NCBI GenBank assembly: GCA_011634665.1
Contig: WAEK01000004.1
Location: 1,082,001 to 1,146,000, forward strand
From: Mortierella sp. BCC40632
Lineage: Eukaryota; Mortierellomycota; Mortierellomycetes; Mortierellales; Mortierellaceae
Length of the DNA stretch: 64,000 nt
Reading direction: 5' to 3'
Shown piece by piece: positions 12,671 to 22,825 of this stretch; positions within the stretch are counted from its first letter, which is position 1; each line of letters begins with the position of its first letter. A model generated the notes under the pieces. The model made no database searches. It saw only the letters and a list, made by a program, of their open reading frames with translations, and was not told where the DNA came from. The position numbers were made by a program, and so were the translations under genes.

Positions 12671-13093
12671 GGTGGTGAAAAGATTTAAAAAAAAAAGAGA
12701 GAGAGAAATAGATGGGAGGAGATGAGTAGGGATGGAAGAAGGATGAGATGCGTGAGAAAGATGCAGAATGAAGAGAGGGAATGAAATGCAACAAAAACGT
12801 ACGCACTGGTCATAAAATATGCGAGTCGGGCCCATGATTTAGCCACTCAACTCTTTTGGCTGTCGGATTGGAGTTTGGAGCAAAAAAATATTGCGAGCCA
12901 ATCCCTGGCCCTGCCTGTGGCACAACACAGCCCGTTTCCTCGTTTGTCGTCCATACTTCCAGATAGCTTACATGGACTCGCTTATTTTTTTTTTTTTTTG
13001 TCGACACTCAACCCCGCAACTTGTCACAACCCCTTTCTTCCTTCTCCTATCCTATAATTGGGCACCGCACACACTCCTACTCACGCAGCACTA
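12671..13093. other. Upstream region of severin gene; no gene seen
   Basis: The first part (12671-12830) is GA-rich on the plus strand and is the likely 5' leader and promoter of the minus-strand severin gene. The rest has a T run (12985-12999) and no convincing reading frame. Confidence 0.4.
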
Positions 13094-13313
13094 ATGGTCA
13101 GTCCATCAGTTCATATCAATCTTTACTCTCTCTCCCTCTCTCTTTGCCCATCAGGATAAAAAGCTCATCGAGAAAGTGTTTACCAACCGGCAAACACGCG
13201 CCGAGGAATGCTCCATCCGGGACATTGCGGGGATGCGACAAACCCCTAGCTATCCGTTAATGGACTCACTTCTCATATTCAGGCCGCTCATCCTCAAATA
13301 AAGATTGGCTTCC
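13094..13313 (+). pseudogene. Possible 5' remnant of the adjacent decayed gene
   Basis: An ATG at 13094 is followed at once by a donor-like GTCAGT. After a pyrimidine tract there is an acceptor (…CATCAG|GATAAA, exon from 13155). The joined frame reads MDKKLIEKVFTNRQTRAE and continues for about 49 codons to a TAA near 13300. It is on the same strand as the pseudogene that begins near 13398 and could be its first exon. No family was recognised, so this is tentative. Confidence 0.3.
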
Positions 13314-13397
13314 ATTTGGAACAGACGCAGTGAGTTATTCCTCACATCGGGGGACGTCGTCGCCTATTCGGATATCAACCTGATGGTTGACATTCAG

Positions 13398-14640
13398 GTG
13401 CTCTTGTTCAGAAACTTCAGGCTGATTCTTTCGTCGACGGCCACTCTACTCTATCTGATGCTATCAATCCATCTGAGCCAGCCAATTCCACTTTACGCGC
13501 CCTAACTACATACCCGTCATGGCAAGCAGTTGCAATATTCGTACATCATCTACAGGAGCAATCATGAGGATGAAAGACTGAGCATGACGAGGACCTTGCT
13601 GCATTCCAGCAGGGTAGAGCATAGAAACTCACATATGGCATCTGCATAGGCGACATCGCAGCGCGGTGTGTGCGTACTTTGGACAAAGAGTTGGCATTGC
13701 ACTCGTTTGTGATAGATATTCCTATCGTCGTTCAAGATGAGCTTTTCCACGAGTCGATTCATCTGACCTTGCATCCAATCTATATCGTGTATTGAAGCAA
13801 TCAGTTCGCACTGTCGGAGGAAGCCACCGAGTCATTTCGCCTCCAAACCCTTGGAAAGGGGGGGGGGGCGTAAATACCTTTCTTCTTTGCGACGAGATTC
13901 TCACCTTCCAGCTAGCTTTGGCTCTCACACATGCCTCCTCTCTTCAGAAAAACAAGAATCGCGCGATGGATGGGATAACAAAACAGGCCGTCGATCGTAA
14001 AGTAGACGACCTTGTTGTCTCCACGTCTAAACTTCTTGAGCTGTGTGTGCTCGAGGCTGCTCGCAAGGACCCTGGCCCCAATGGCACCAAGGCACTTCCA
14101 GACACTCGCAAGATGACAAAAGTGCTAAAGGACAGCTTTGATGTCATTTGTGCCAGGGCAAATACAGATATCACCTCATTTCTAGTGGTGTATAGTGTCT
14201 GTATTGCCGGGGCATCAATGACATTCTATAGCATGAGGAAATGTCAAGGACGGCTCTACCAGATGACCAAGATGGGACCGTGTCTTTTCCCGCTCAGTGG
14301 GACCACGGCACCACAATCACCATCTTAACAATCATCGCCTCAATCAAGGCATTCAGAGACCGGATCTCACTCATGGCTCGCCAGGGCACAAAATGGACTA
14401 TGTTGTCCTTCAAACTTCTCAAATCAACAGATAGTCCTAGCGTGCCCCAAACATTGACAACACCTCCTGAGACCCCTCGCCTTTCACCACGACCTATCGC
14501 CGATTTCAACCGTGTAGAGTATGTGAGGAAGGAACCACTGAGTCCTGTCGAAGCCACTGAATCTCACCAGAGCCATCGAGTCCAATCAGAGCATTGCCTA
14601 CTACTCTCTCCTTACTTAGGATCTATACGCTCTACACGAG
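13398..14640 (+). pseudogene. Decayed gene of an unrecognised, probably lineage-specific fungal family
   Basis: Reading through the breaks gives one protein-like track. It starts after an acceptor-like CATTCAG with ALVQKLQADSFVDGHS, passes TTYPSWQAVAIFVHHLQ, CIGDIAARCVRTLDKELALH and DIPIVVQDELFHESIHL, and is broken by in-frame stops near 13565, 13571, 13622 and 13793. The frame then shifts at a run of about 11 G (13858-13868) into FLLCDEILTFQLALALTH, LVVSTSKLLELCVLEAARK and DSFDVICARANTDI (13885-14250). A second shift near 14250-14280 leads into VSFPAQWDHGTTITILTI and a proline-rich tail. The family and function are unknown. The number of lesions makes sequencing error an unlikely sole cause. 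Confidence 0.65.
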
Positions 14641-14829
14641 GATCACAAACGACCGCCAGTAGGTGGGAGAGGAAGAGAAAGGAGGCTAGAGAAGGAAAAG
14701 AGGAACAAAATCAGATAAACACTTGTGTCATGTACAAGAAAGAGGTTGAGGTAAAGGTTGGGCAAGACTGGACTTCAAGGAGGAAAGTTAGGAGGGCGAA
14801 AGGTCATGAAGCGCAACCTTTGTAGACTA

Positions 14830-15900
14830 CAACATTTTTATCTAGTAAAACAATAAGGAATCCAAAATTGACATTGCTGCAGACAGCATTTTACTCCTTA
14901 GGTGGGCATCTCAGGACCAACATAAACCAACTTTTGCTCAAAAATAAAGACACATCGCATTCCCACTCTGATTTAACTCTACCGCCTTGTATACACATAC
15001 ACGTGTTTTTCATAACAGCCACTCTTTCAATCGCGTTCGGACTTGAGGTTTCCCAGATATTACTTCTTGACTGATAAATACTAGAGCGGCAGCTGTGCAT
15101 CCTTGTTACCTCAATGAACATGGTTTATTGCTCGATGGATTTGATTGCTACACCTGATACCAATTGAGTAACACCATGAAGACAATTCCTTTATTCATTT
15201 GCAATCCTTTAGGCTGGATCCATAAATGTGTAATAGTCTTCGTTGTTAAGCGGACAAAAACAGAAAGGGAAGAAATGTGTGCTGGATGTATACCAAGAGT
15301 GATTAGTTCTGCCACATCGTACAATAAAGAAAAAATGAAAACAAAGGGGGGGGAGGAAAGAAATAAAGAAATAAAGAAATAAAGCACTATTAAAAAAAAC
15401 AGATCCCAAGCTAAGAGTATCTCTGCAAAGGAGATTCCCTTTGAGAAAGCGATATGATCAGCCTACAAGGATCTAGGTGTCCTGGTCGGTCCACTACAGA
15501 GTCCGAGGACCCCAACGCTGTACCTAGCGTCTTCCAGTCTCAAAGACTTATTATTTGCCTCGCTCATGCCAAACGCGACTGTATCTAATCAAGTAACTAC
15601 GGGTTCCAACAGGCCTTCGAAGGCCGGTTCTTATTTTCATCCAGTTCTTTATCATAGCCTTCTCGATTTTGGACACGAAAAAAAGGTGTATTTCATTAAG
15701 CCTATTAAACCTATAGTCGGATCCCTTGGAGCGAGTTTTTTTTTTTTTTTTTTTTGAAATGCCTCTCTTCTTAGAAAAGGGTTTCCTGTAAAACTTTTAG
15801 TCTGACTATCAAGTCCGCGCCATGAGAATTCTCAGGTTTGCCGAACACGCAACAAAACCGCGTCGTATCACTTACAAAAAGGATCTGAGAAGAGAGCGAG
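14830..15900. other. Gene-free stretch inside the degraded island
   Basis: No reading frame with protein-like composition was seen on either strand. The stretch contains an A/G-rich patch (15310-15385) and a T run at 15738-15756. It is part of the 13.1-19.3 kb island of relics and repeats. Confidence 0.4.
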
Positions 15901-15904
15901 AAGA

Positions 15905-16775
15905 AAAAAGTAATGGTTAATGACAGATGAGCTAACACAACCGTACAATTCCCTTGATGCAATTACTCAGGCCCCAGTCACCCAAACGGTGAAGACAGCC
16001 GCAGTCAGGCGGAGGTTCACGATCACCATATCCCTCTCAAACGAGAAAGGTCCGATTGTAGCGCCACCATGAACAGGATGACAGAGCACCTTGCTATGGA
16101 GAGGTCATATGGAGAGACAGGCAGCGCCAAGGCTATGACCTATAGTTCTCATGGACCCAAGGAATAATCAAATGTAGCAGCTCAAGATCAGCAGCACCAC
16201 CTCAATCAACGAGACGAACTCATTGACGAGGAGAGGTCAAATGGAGAGACAGGCAGCGCCAGGCTATGACCTATAGCCTCTCATGGACCCAAGGAGCTGA
16301 TCCTTTCCGAAAGCAATATGGATCTCTGCTCTTTCCAACGAGAGATAGACATTAGAGAAAGCAAGGTCATATGGAGGAACCTTTTTCCTCATGGACCTAC
16401 GAGTCTAACGGAGATCACCGCTCGAATTACAGCGCCACCATTAAACAAGACGACAAAGCACCTTGCTATGGAGAGGTCGAATGGAGAGACAGGCAGCGCC
16501 AAGGCTATGACCTATAGCCTCTCATGGACCCAAGGAGTAACCGAGAACAGCAAATCAAATCCAGCACCACCTCAGTCAATGAGGCAAACTCATTGGCGAG
16601 GAGAGGTCATATGGAGAGGCAAGCAGCGCCAGGCTATGACCTATAGCCTCTCATGGACCCAAGGAGGACCCTGCTCACATCTCCTCTTGATGTCTGTACA
16701 ACACGCCATGTATGTTCTCCACCATCACCATTACCTTTGAGCATGCATGGAAGGGAGTCAGTGAATGAACTTGTC
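15905..16775 (+). repeat. Direct repeat copy A, with internal duplication
   Basis: From about 15908 (TAATGGTTAATGACAGA) to about 16165 this matches copy B at 18119-18371 nearly base for base. It matches again from about 16535 to 16690, and more loosely to 16775, against 18370-18617. Copy A carries about 370 extra bases (16166-16535) that look like an internal duplication of the same units. It holds four copies of a motif of about 65 bp (16099, 16231, 16471, 16601) containing GGCTATGACCTATAG and CTCATGGACCCAAGGA. No function is apparent. Confidence 0.85.
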
Positions 16776-16779
16776 CTGT

Positions 16780-17570
16780 GGGTGAATTAGTCAGAGCTCT
16801 ACTTTTATCGAGACAAGAGTTCGAGGGATTATCACGTACAATAAAGTCCCAGATGATAGCAAGTGAAGCCCCAGTCAGGAAGTCCTCCAGTTCACCAACA
16901 GATGATGGGAGAGAGACCACTGATGAAGTAGTCTTTCCAGCGATCGAGATGTCCTCCATGGGTCGAATTTGGTAAACAACTCCAACGAATCCTGTAAAAG
17001 AGTCGATATTATCAATCATACAAAAAGCAGAGATCATCCTTCGGCTTGTGGCATAAATCTGTAATGTCTCCCATGACCATTGAGGCATCTTTGACTCCAT
17101 ATGTGATATGTGCCTCTTGTAGACATCTCCCTAGCCTAATGTTCTTGCGAGATTGCACGTTAACTTCTCTCCTTGATGTGTTGGGGCGCTTGAACTCTAT
17201 AATTGATATTTCGATGCCTTGGTACATGAAGAAGAGATCAACTCTCCTACCGGTGTCCGGATTCTGACGCTTGCTGTTGTCGCAAGACTTTTGCGAAACA
17301 TTGAGTGCATATGGGCGGGTCCTTCAACGAGGATTGCTGCTGTTTTTATAGCCGTAACTCGCGCACGCCGGTAAAGTCAGGATTGATGCACCTTATCAAT
17401 TTTCCAAACGCCGAGTTGATCTCAGAGTCGCTTCCTGACATCATCGCCCAAATGCTGAAGAAGGTGAACATAACGCAAATGGCCTCGCCGTCTATCTTCG
17501 ATACTGAATTCGTTAAAAAACGCCCCAGCTTATCGGTCTAGTGCATTTTGAATCCACGTAGTCTCCGCGT
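16780..17570 (-). pseudogene. Relic of a PD-(D/E)XK nuclease-like protein
   Basis: The clearest part, 17020-17300, reads NPDTGRRVDLFFMYQG, then IEISIIEFKRPN, then VNVQSRKNIRLGRCLQEA. The D of VDLFF, the E-x-K of IEFK and the Q..K.. of VQSRKN are arranged as in PD-(D/E)XK nuclease folds. Further along the strand a second segment in another frame reads GFVGVVYQIRPMEDISIAGK and GELEDFLTGASLAIIWDF. Between them is a stretch ending in a good acceptor (CTTTTACAG) but with no good donor. Upstream the frame meets stops (TGA about 17320, TAA about 17350), although protein-like sequence continues in another frame (SGSDSEINSAFGKLIRCINP). The protein is broken. The fold call comes from motif spacing only. 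Confidence 0.55.
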
Positions 17571-17689
17571 CGGACAAACCTATGGGCATTATTGCTAGGA
17601 ATAAGCGGCATAGTCATCATGAGCTCTTATTCATAGGGTGTGTATTCCGCTAACATAAATCGCTATAAACAAAAGCAGGATTTTGCTAA

Positions 17690-18010
17690 CAAGCGCACGG
17701 TCCAATAAGAGCCAGCATCAACTTCGATGACCTCCAATCAAGAGAGATAAGAGAGTCGAGGGAGAGAGTCAATCAATGGCAAGTCGTGGTTTTCACATGA
17801 TGCCTCATGACAATACGCCATGATGGTAAAAAAGCGTTGAGCAAAAAACTGTGGCAAACGACAAGCACACGGTCCAAAGAGAGCCAGTCAACTTTGATCA
17901 TCCTCAAATCCGATAAATATGAGGGACCAAGGGAGAAAGTCTGCTCAATGGCAAATCGTGGTTTTCACATGATGTTCTCAAGACAAAACGTGATGGGAAC
18001 AAAAAGCATC
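17690..18010 (+). repeat. Imperfect tandem duplication of about 165 bp
   Basis: Two adjacent units, about 17690-17835 and 17862-18005, share long stretches, for example AATGGCAA(G/A)TCGTGGTTTTC followed by ACATGATG, and both begin with AAGC(G/A)CACGGTCCAA. They differ by small indels and substitutions. No coding potential was seen. Confidence 0.7.
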
Positions 18011-18113
18011 AATTTGCTCCTCTATCCTTCATACACGACGTTACATTGGCTTGCACCTACTAATGCAAAGCAAGGGATAAAGAGAGAGAAAGAGAAAGAA
18101 AGAAAGAAAAGAA

Positions 18114-18617
18114 AATAGAGTAATGGTTAATGACAGAAGAGCTAACACAACCATACAATTCCCTTGATGCAATTACCCAGGCCCCAGTCACCCAAACGGT
18201 GAAGACAGCCGCAGTCAGGCGGAGGCTCACGATCACCATACCTCTCAAAAGAGAAAGGTCTGATTGTAGCGCCACCATGAACAGGATGACAAAGCACCTT
18301 GCTATGGAGAGGTCATATGGAGAGTCAGGCAGCGCCAGGCTAAACCAATGGTCTCTCATGTGCCCAAGGAGTAACCGAAGGCAATAGATCAAATCCAGCA
18401 CCACCTCAGTCAATGAGGCGAACTCATTGGCGAGGAGAGGTCAAATGGAGAGACAGGCTAGCTCCAGGCTATGACCTATAGCCTCTCATGGACCCAAGGA
18501 GGACCCTGCTCACATCTCCTCTTGATGCCCGGACAACACGCCATGTATGCTCTCCGCCATCACCATTACCTTGAGCACGCTCTATAGTGAGCTAGCGAAT
18601 GAACTTGTCCTGTGGTG
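18114..18617 (+). repeat. Direct repeat copy B
   Basis: This is the second, shorter copy of the repeat at 15905-16775, in the same orientation, lacking copy A's central extra stretch. It holds two copies of the 65-bp motif (18307 and 18434). The PD-(D/E)XK relic and the 165-bp tandem duplication lie between copies A and B. One frame across it is open (18130-18387), but the composition gives no family, and the repeat itself explains its conservation. Confidence 0.85.
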
Positions 18618-18639
18618 TTGGTGTTTTGGAAGGGAAGCG

Positions 18640-19330
18640 GATGGGTATGTGCACTGTCCTCGTCCGTCGTTAAAACGAGGAGAGAAGAGTGTGCACAAAC
18701 CGCTTCAAGTCAACAAAAAGCTCAGCCGCCAGGGAAAAGGATCAAATATGTCTCTATCAATCCTGAACGTTGAGGTTTACATTTCTCTACGGAATAACTC
18801 TGGACCATGCCTCCATGAGTGGAGGAAGACAGCCCTCAGACGCGTACCCCCCCAGAACATCAAAGGAAGGGCGTTTTCTCTTCCACATCCACCAAGCCCA
18901 ACGTGTCATTACAGCCTACAGTGAGAAATCCTAGAAAACGCGGCAAGGAATGGAGGGGATGGGTGAATGACACACCACAGATGGAAGATTTTTCGACGTA
19001 CCTTTTGCCTACTTTGCGAGAGCTGTGTGGGTCTTGTGGGCAGAGCATCTGTGCTTGGATCTTTACCCTCTTCCCAGCTGTCAGACTCAGAGGACTGCCT
19101 GAAGACTTTTATGATATGCTAGCAATGACAAAGCTTCCTTGCGAACCATATTTATTCGGTATTGGCGTACGTTGGGAAGAACCTTCGCGACCTTGCACAA
19201 ATAACTTTAGCCAGGCTGACCGCGTCATGACTGCACAGCAGTTTGGCTCACAATCAGAACCCAAGCCAAACTCCGAGACATGCCCAGTCAATCCCCGAGT
19301 TCGCCAATACAAATGGATGCGCACCTAAGA
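18640..19330 (+). other. Unassigned stretch with overlapping open frames; possible relic
   Basis: Two plus-strand frames of 125 and 169 codons overlap here (18547-18924 and 18819-19328). The second has a patch with protein-like hydrophobic and aromatic spacing (ICAWIFTLFPAVRLRGLPED). No domain was recognised and no splice structure joins them convincingly. It may be the tail of the degraded island. Confidence 0.25.
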
Positions 19331-19779
19331 GGATATGTTCTTTAACTCGATATGATCTACAGCCGGCACTGGCCCCCATTTTTGGCATTGCTGTGCTTCC
19401 AGCCAGCCACACCAGGCCAAATCCCCTTCGACTTTCCTCCTTGAAAGAACTGCCTTCGACTAGTCAGCCAATTTTTATTTTTGTTTTTTTAGATAATCTA
19501 CCAACACAGCCCTTTCGCCTAATACCGTGACCAAATTGCTTCCAATATTAATTGGTTTGCCTCCGCCCCCTTTTTTTTTTTTTTTTTCTTTCTTTTCTGT
19601 CACTTCCTCCCACCTCTTTTTGTGTGACCTGCCTGTTTCTTCACTCCTACCAACATTCAAAAAAAAAAAAAAAAATAAACAGGTCAGTATTTCGCTCAAT
19701 TTTTTCTTTTTTTATCTTCACAACATTGTGCCCCTGACATTTTTTTTTCTTTTTTTTGTTATACCCATAGGACATAAAA

Positions 19780-19813
<34 letters not shown>
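19331..19813. other. Upstream region of the F-box-like gene, T-rich
   Basis: It contains T runs at 19571-19587 and 19741-19757, a 34-base T run at 19782-19815, and an A run at 19659-19674. A donor-like CAG|GTCAGT (19680) and an acceptor-like CCCATAG (19770) could bound an intron in the 5' leader of the next gene. Confidence 0.4.
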
Positions 19814-19816
<3 letters not shown>

Positions 19817-20740
19817 AAATGGTCACTATCAAACGATGATGTGATCCTTGCTGTGCTGGCATACTCTGATATCTCCACGGTGTTCAAGTGTCGAGCAGCG
19901 TCAAAACGTTTCAAGCGCATCATTGACATGGAATTAGCTCTCAAGAAAGCAGACTTCTCCGCCCTCACATTCCGTCAACGTCATAACATCACAGACTCGG
20001 TCATGACTCCAGCATTTGTACACATTTTTAGAAGAGCATCCATCCTCAACCTAGATGGAACAGGGATCAGTCAGAATGGAATCCGGAAACTCATTACAGA
20101 TTATACAAAGGACCTACACGTCGAACGGTGTCCTCGCGTAGATCTTGGGAAACTAATTCAGACGATCGCTGAGGAACGATGGTTCTCTTACGATTTGGAC
20201 CCTATCCGCCTCTACACAAAGGATCGAAATGTACGAGGGATGTACCAGTATGATATTATCCTTAGACCTCTCTACGAATACAAATGGGCAGTGGCCATGA
20301 TGAACAACAGCTGCCCCTGTCGATACAACAAGATTGAGGAATACCAAGGTACGGACGCCGTACCTTGCCATGCGTGCGACAAGGATCTCAAAAACTTCAC
20401 AATTTATGTTAGATGTAGTGTATGCGGAAGACCGACCTGCAAAGAATGTCAGACAAGGGTGTGTGATGAACCTCTTTGTGAACTAGCGTTTTGCAAGGGA
20501 TGTGCTACAGAGACCAAGTGTTCGCTATGCCAAATGGAATGGTGCTTCTGCAGTGACGTGTGGGTCTTTCAGTGCTATGGCTGTGAGGCCAATGTTTGTG
20601 GTGAGTGCCAGCCATCGCACCTGAAGTGCTCAAAAGAGTTGTCCCGCCAGTACTGTGCCCAATGCGTTGGCGCCATGACGGACAAGGACGGTCATTGGTG
20701 CTGCGATTCTGGGAACTTTAGCATAGAGCCTACGCGATAG
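19814..20740 (+). CDS. F-box-like protein with cysteine-rich zinc-binding C-terminus; start unresolved
   Basis: The N-terminal 40 residues (LSNDDVILAVLAYSD.. CRAASKRFKRIID) have the leucine and arginine spacing of an F-box, the Skp1-binding module of SCF ubiquitin ligases. A leucine-rich-repeat-like strand follows (ASILNLDGTGISQNGIRKLI). The C-terminal 140 residues are packed with CxxC pairs (CHACDKD, CSVCGRPTCKEC, CSLCQMEWCFC, CYGCEANVCGEC, CAQC), so several zinc ions are probably bound. No ATG opens this frame before the F-box; the nearest in-frame ATG is about 19928 and would delete it. The ATG at 19819 is in another frame and stops after six codons. The true start may be in an upstream exon, or the 34-base T run may hide an indel. 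Substrate and partners are unknown. Confidence 0.65.
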
Positions 20741-21142
20741 CGGATATCGAATTAAAAAAAAAAAAAAAAAGGCTAGACTAGTACGTTTGGCAGATTCGTA
20801 GGCATCTAGCCGAGCCAAGATCGTCTACCTCGCAATCGCTGGTCCGATTGGTGAAAAGGCGCGTGTCCATCATACGACATGCCGACGCGACCACAACTAC
20901 TACAAAGAGGCAGTAATCTTTATAGAGAAGATGGCGAAGGGCTATGGAGATTGCATCTATGTCAGGCAACACCATTTGAATGAAAAGGGATCGACAATAT
21001 GTCGCGATGAATCAGATTGCAATATAAATTATAATGTATATAAAAAAAAAAATAAAAAACATAAAAAAAAAAATCGATGCTACTATGCTATCAAAACCCA
21101 TTCGTCAAAAGACTCTTTTCCTTTCTTATTCCCGCTTTCTTC
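20741..21142. other. Convergent intergenic region; no gene seen
   Basis: It lies between the 3' ends of two convergent genes. It holds A runs near 20753-20770 and 21041-21073 that could serve 3' processing, and no convincing reading frame. Confidence 0.45.
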
Positions 21143-21572
21143 CTATGCCATCGGCTCCGAGACCTCTTCCTTGGATTCAGGAACCTCACTTTCTCCATCT
21201 TGGTTTCCACGGCTACGTCCCAATCGACCAGGACAACAGACGGAGAAGGCCCCAAAGAGAGATCCAAAGACGGTCAACGGGACCAGAGCCAATGTGATCC
21301 AGACACCCGGTCCCAAGTCAACATCAGTCTGTGGAACAAGGTATTTCTCGAATTGAACTTTCCGGGTCACAAAGACGGTAAAGACCATGACCATCAACAA
21401 GACACAGGAGAGAGTGACCAACAAGGACAAGAATGCAGAGATGGCATGAATCCAGCGCTTGCGGAACCTGGGCCAGAGAGCCATCAATGACAATAAAAAT
21501 GCAACAAAGGCGACGCATGTGGCTAATTGTGTATTTAGGTGAAGGAAAATGCTGTGAGTTTTTTTTCATTTT

Positions 21573-21612
<40 letters not shown>

Positions 21613-22369
21613 GAAATGAACAGAGAATTCTCATACCAGGGATGTAAAGGACAGTGACCTTGCTAAAGCTTCGGATAGCATCCGCTACATGTTGCTCATC
21701 CACCGTGTGCAAGACCGGGACTGGCTCTAAGGAGAAAGAGAGAAAGAGAAAGAGAAGTATCGTGTGGAAAAAAAAAAAGTGCCGAGATGATCATTAGACC
21801 TCCTTATTCTTTCCTCCCCTCTCCCTCCCCTTCATGATATCCCACTCTCATGTCAAACGATTTTTTTTTCTCTTTTTCTTCTTCCTTCTTACGGAGCGAA
21901 TAGTCGATATGTGCATCATTGCAGGTGTAGATAGTGTCGTTTCTGCCCGCACAAATGTTCCAGAGTCCAAGTGTCAAGACGTTGTATGGTCTGTCCAACC
22001 ATCCTCCTTGGGGACCATTGACGTTTATGAAAGTGACCTAAAAAGAGATAAATATTTTTTTTTGAAATGAACAATTGAGAACTCGGTGGGTGGGACGATA
22101 GGTTGTGTGGATCCATAATGTTGATAGTTTCGAATACGGATTGGCAAAGAAAAAAAAGAAATACGAAAAATGTGGAGGGAAAAGGAAGCAAAGACTCCAA
22201 GGGATTCGATGTGGAGGAGGAGAGGAGAAAGAATTTTTTTTTGATGGGCTACCTTGAGAAAGTGAAATGTGGTAAAGAAACTTGCTGTGGTCAAGTTGCC
22301 GATGCTGACCAGGAACAGTAGCAACGCTGTCAACAGGTTGACAAGGAAAGAGACAATGACAAAAAACAT
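21143..22369 (-). CDS. Sur7/PalI-like four-helix plasma-membrane protein
   Basis: Four exons join as FHFLK|VTFINVNGPQGG, DYSL|QPVPVLHTVDEQ and YIPG|ATCVAFVAFLLS. The protein has four predicted membrane helices: residues about 2-27, then, after a loop of about 100 residues, ATCVAFVAFLLSLMALW, AFLSLLVTLSCVLLMVMVF and VWITLALVPLTVFGSLFG. The first loop contains LGLWNICAGRNDTIYTC, which resembles the W..C..C signature of claudin, Sur7 and PalI proteins. Family members organise eisosome or cortical membrane domains (Sur7) or sense alkaline pH (PalI/Rim9). The sequence does not show which. The C-terminal tail is short and charged. Start is ATG 22369. Confidence 0.72.
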
Positions 22370-22778
22370 GGCTGCGTAAAAGATAGAAGAGTGTGGGCGA
22401 TTTGTTCGGTTTGGTGGGCGTCGAAAAGGAAAAAAGGAGAAAGGAGAGAGAAATAAAGAGAAAGAGTGGAGGCGTCTTCGTCTCTACGAGGGATAGGAGG
22501 AGAAAAGGGCGACGGAGGAGAAGAGAAAAGATTTGTGCAAGTGCGAAGGAAAAAGAAAAAGAGTGAACGCAGAGGTAATGAAGCAAAAAGAAAAAAAAAA
22601 AAAGGGTGGCTCAAGTTGAACAGATGGCGGGAGTAAGGACCTGGACCCTACTGATCCGAGCACTGGTACTGACAGACTCTTTGCTAATAACCAGAATGGA
22701 GTCGCGAAAGCAGGTACGTTGAGATGGAGTGGAGTACCAAAAGGACTGCACGTCCGATTTGTGCGTCTTGGGTCCAAG

Positions 22779-22825
<47 letters not shown>

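Noticed and set aside
18130..18387. An 85-codon plus-strand frame and a hydrophobic 117-codon minus-strand frame
   Set aside because: Both lie within repeat copy B; the equivalent part of copy A has the frames interrupted, so conservation is explained by the repeat.
19527..19817. A plus-strand frame encoding long phenylalanine runs
   Set aside because: It is a translation of T homopolymers upstream of the F-box-like gene.
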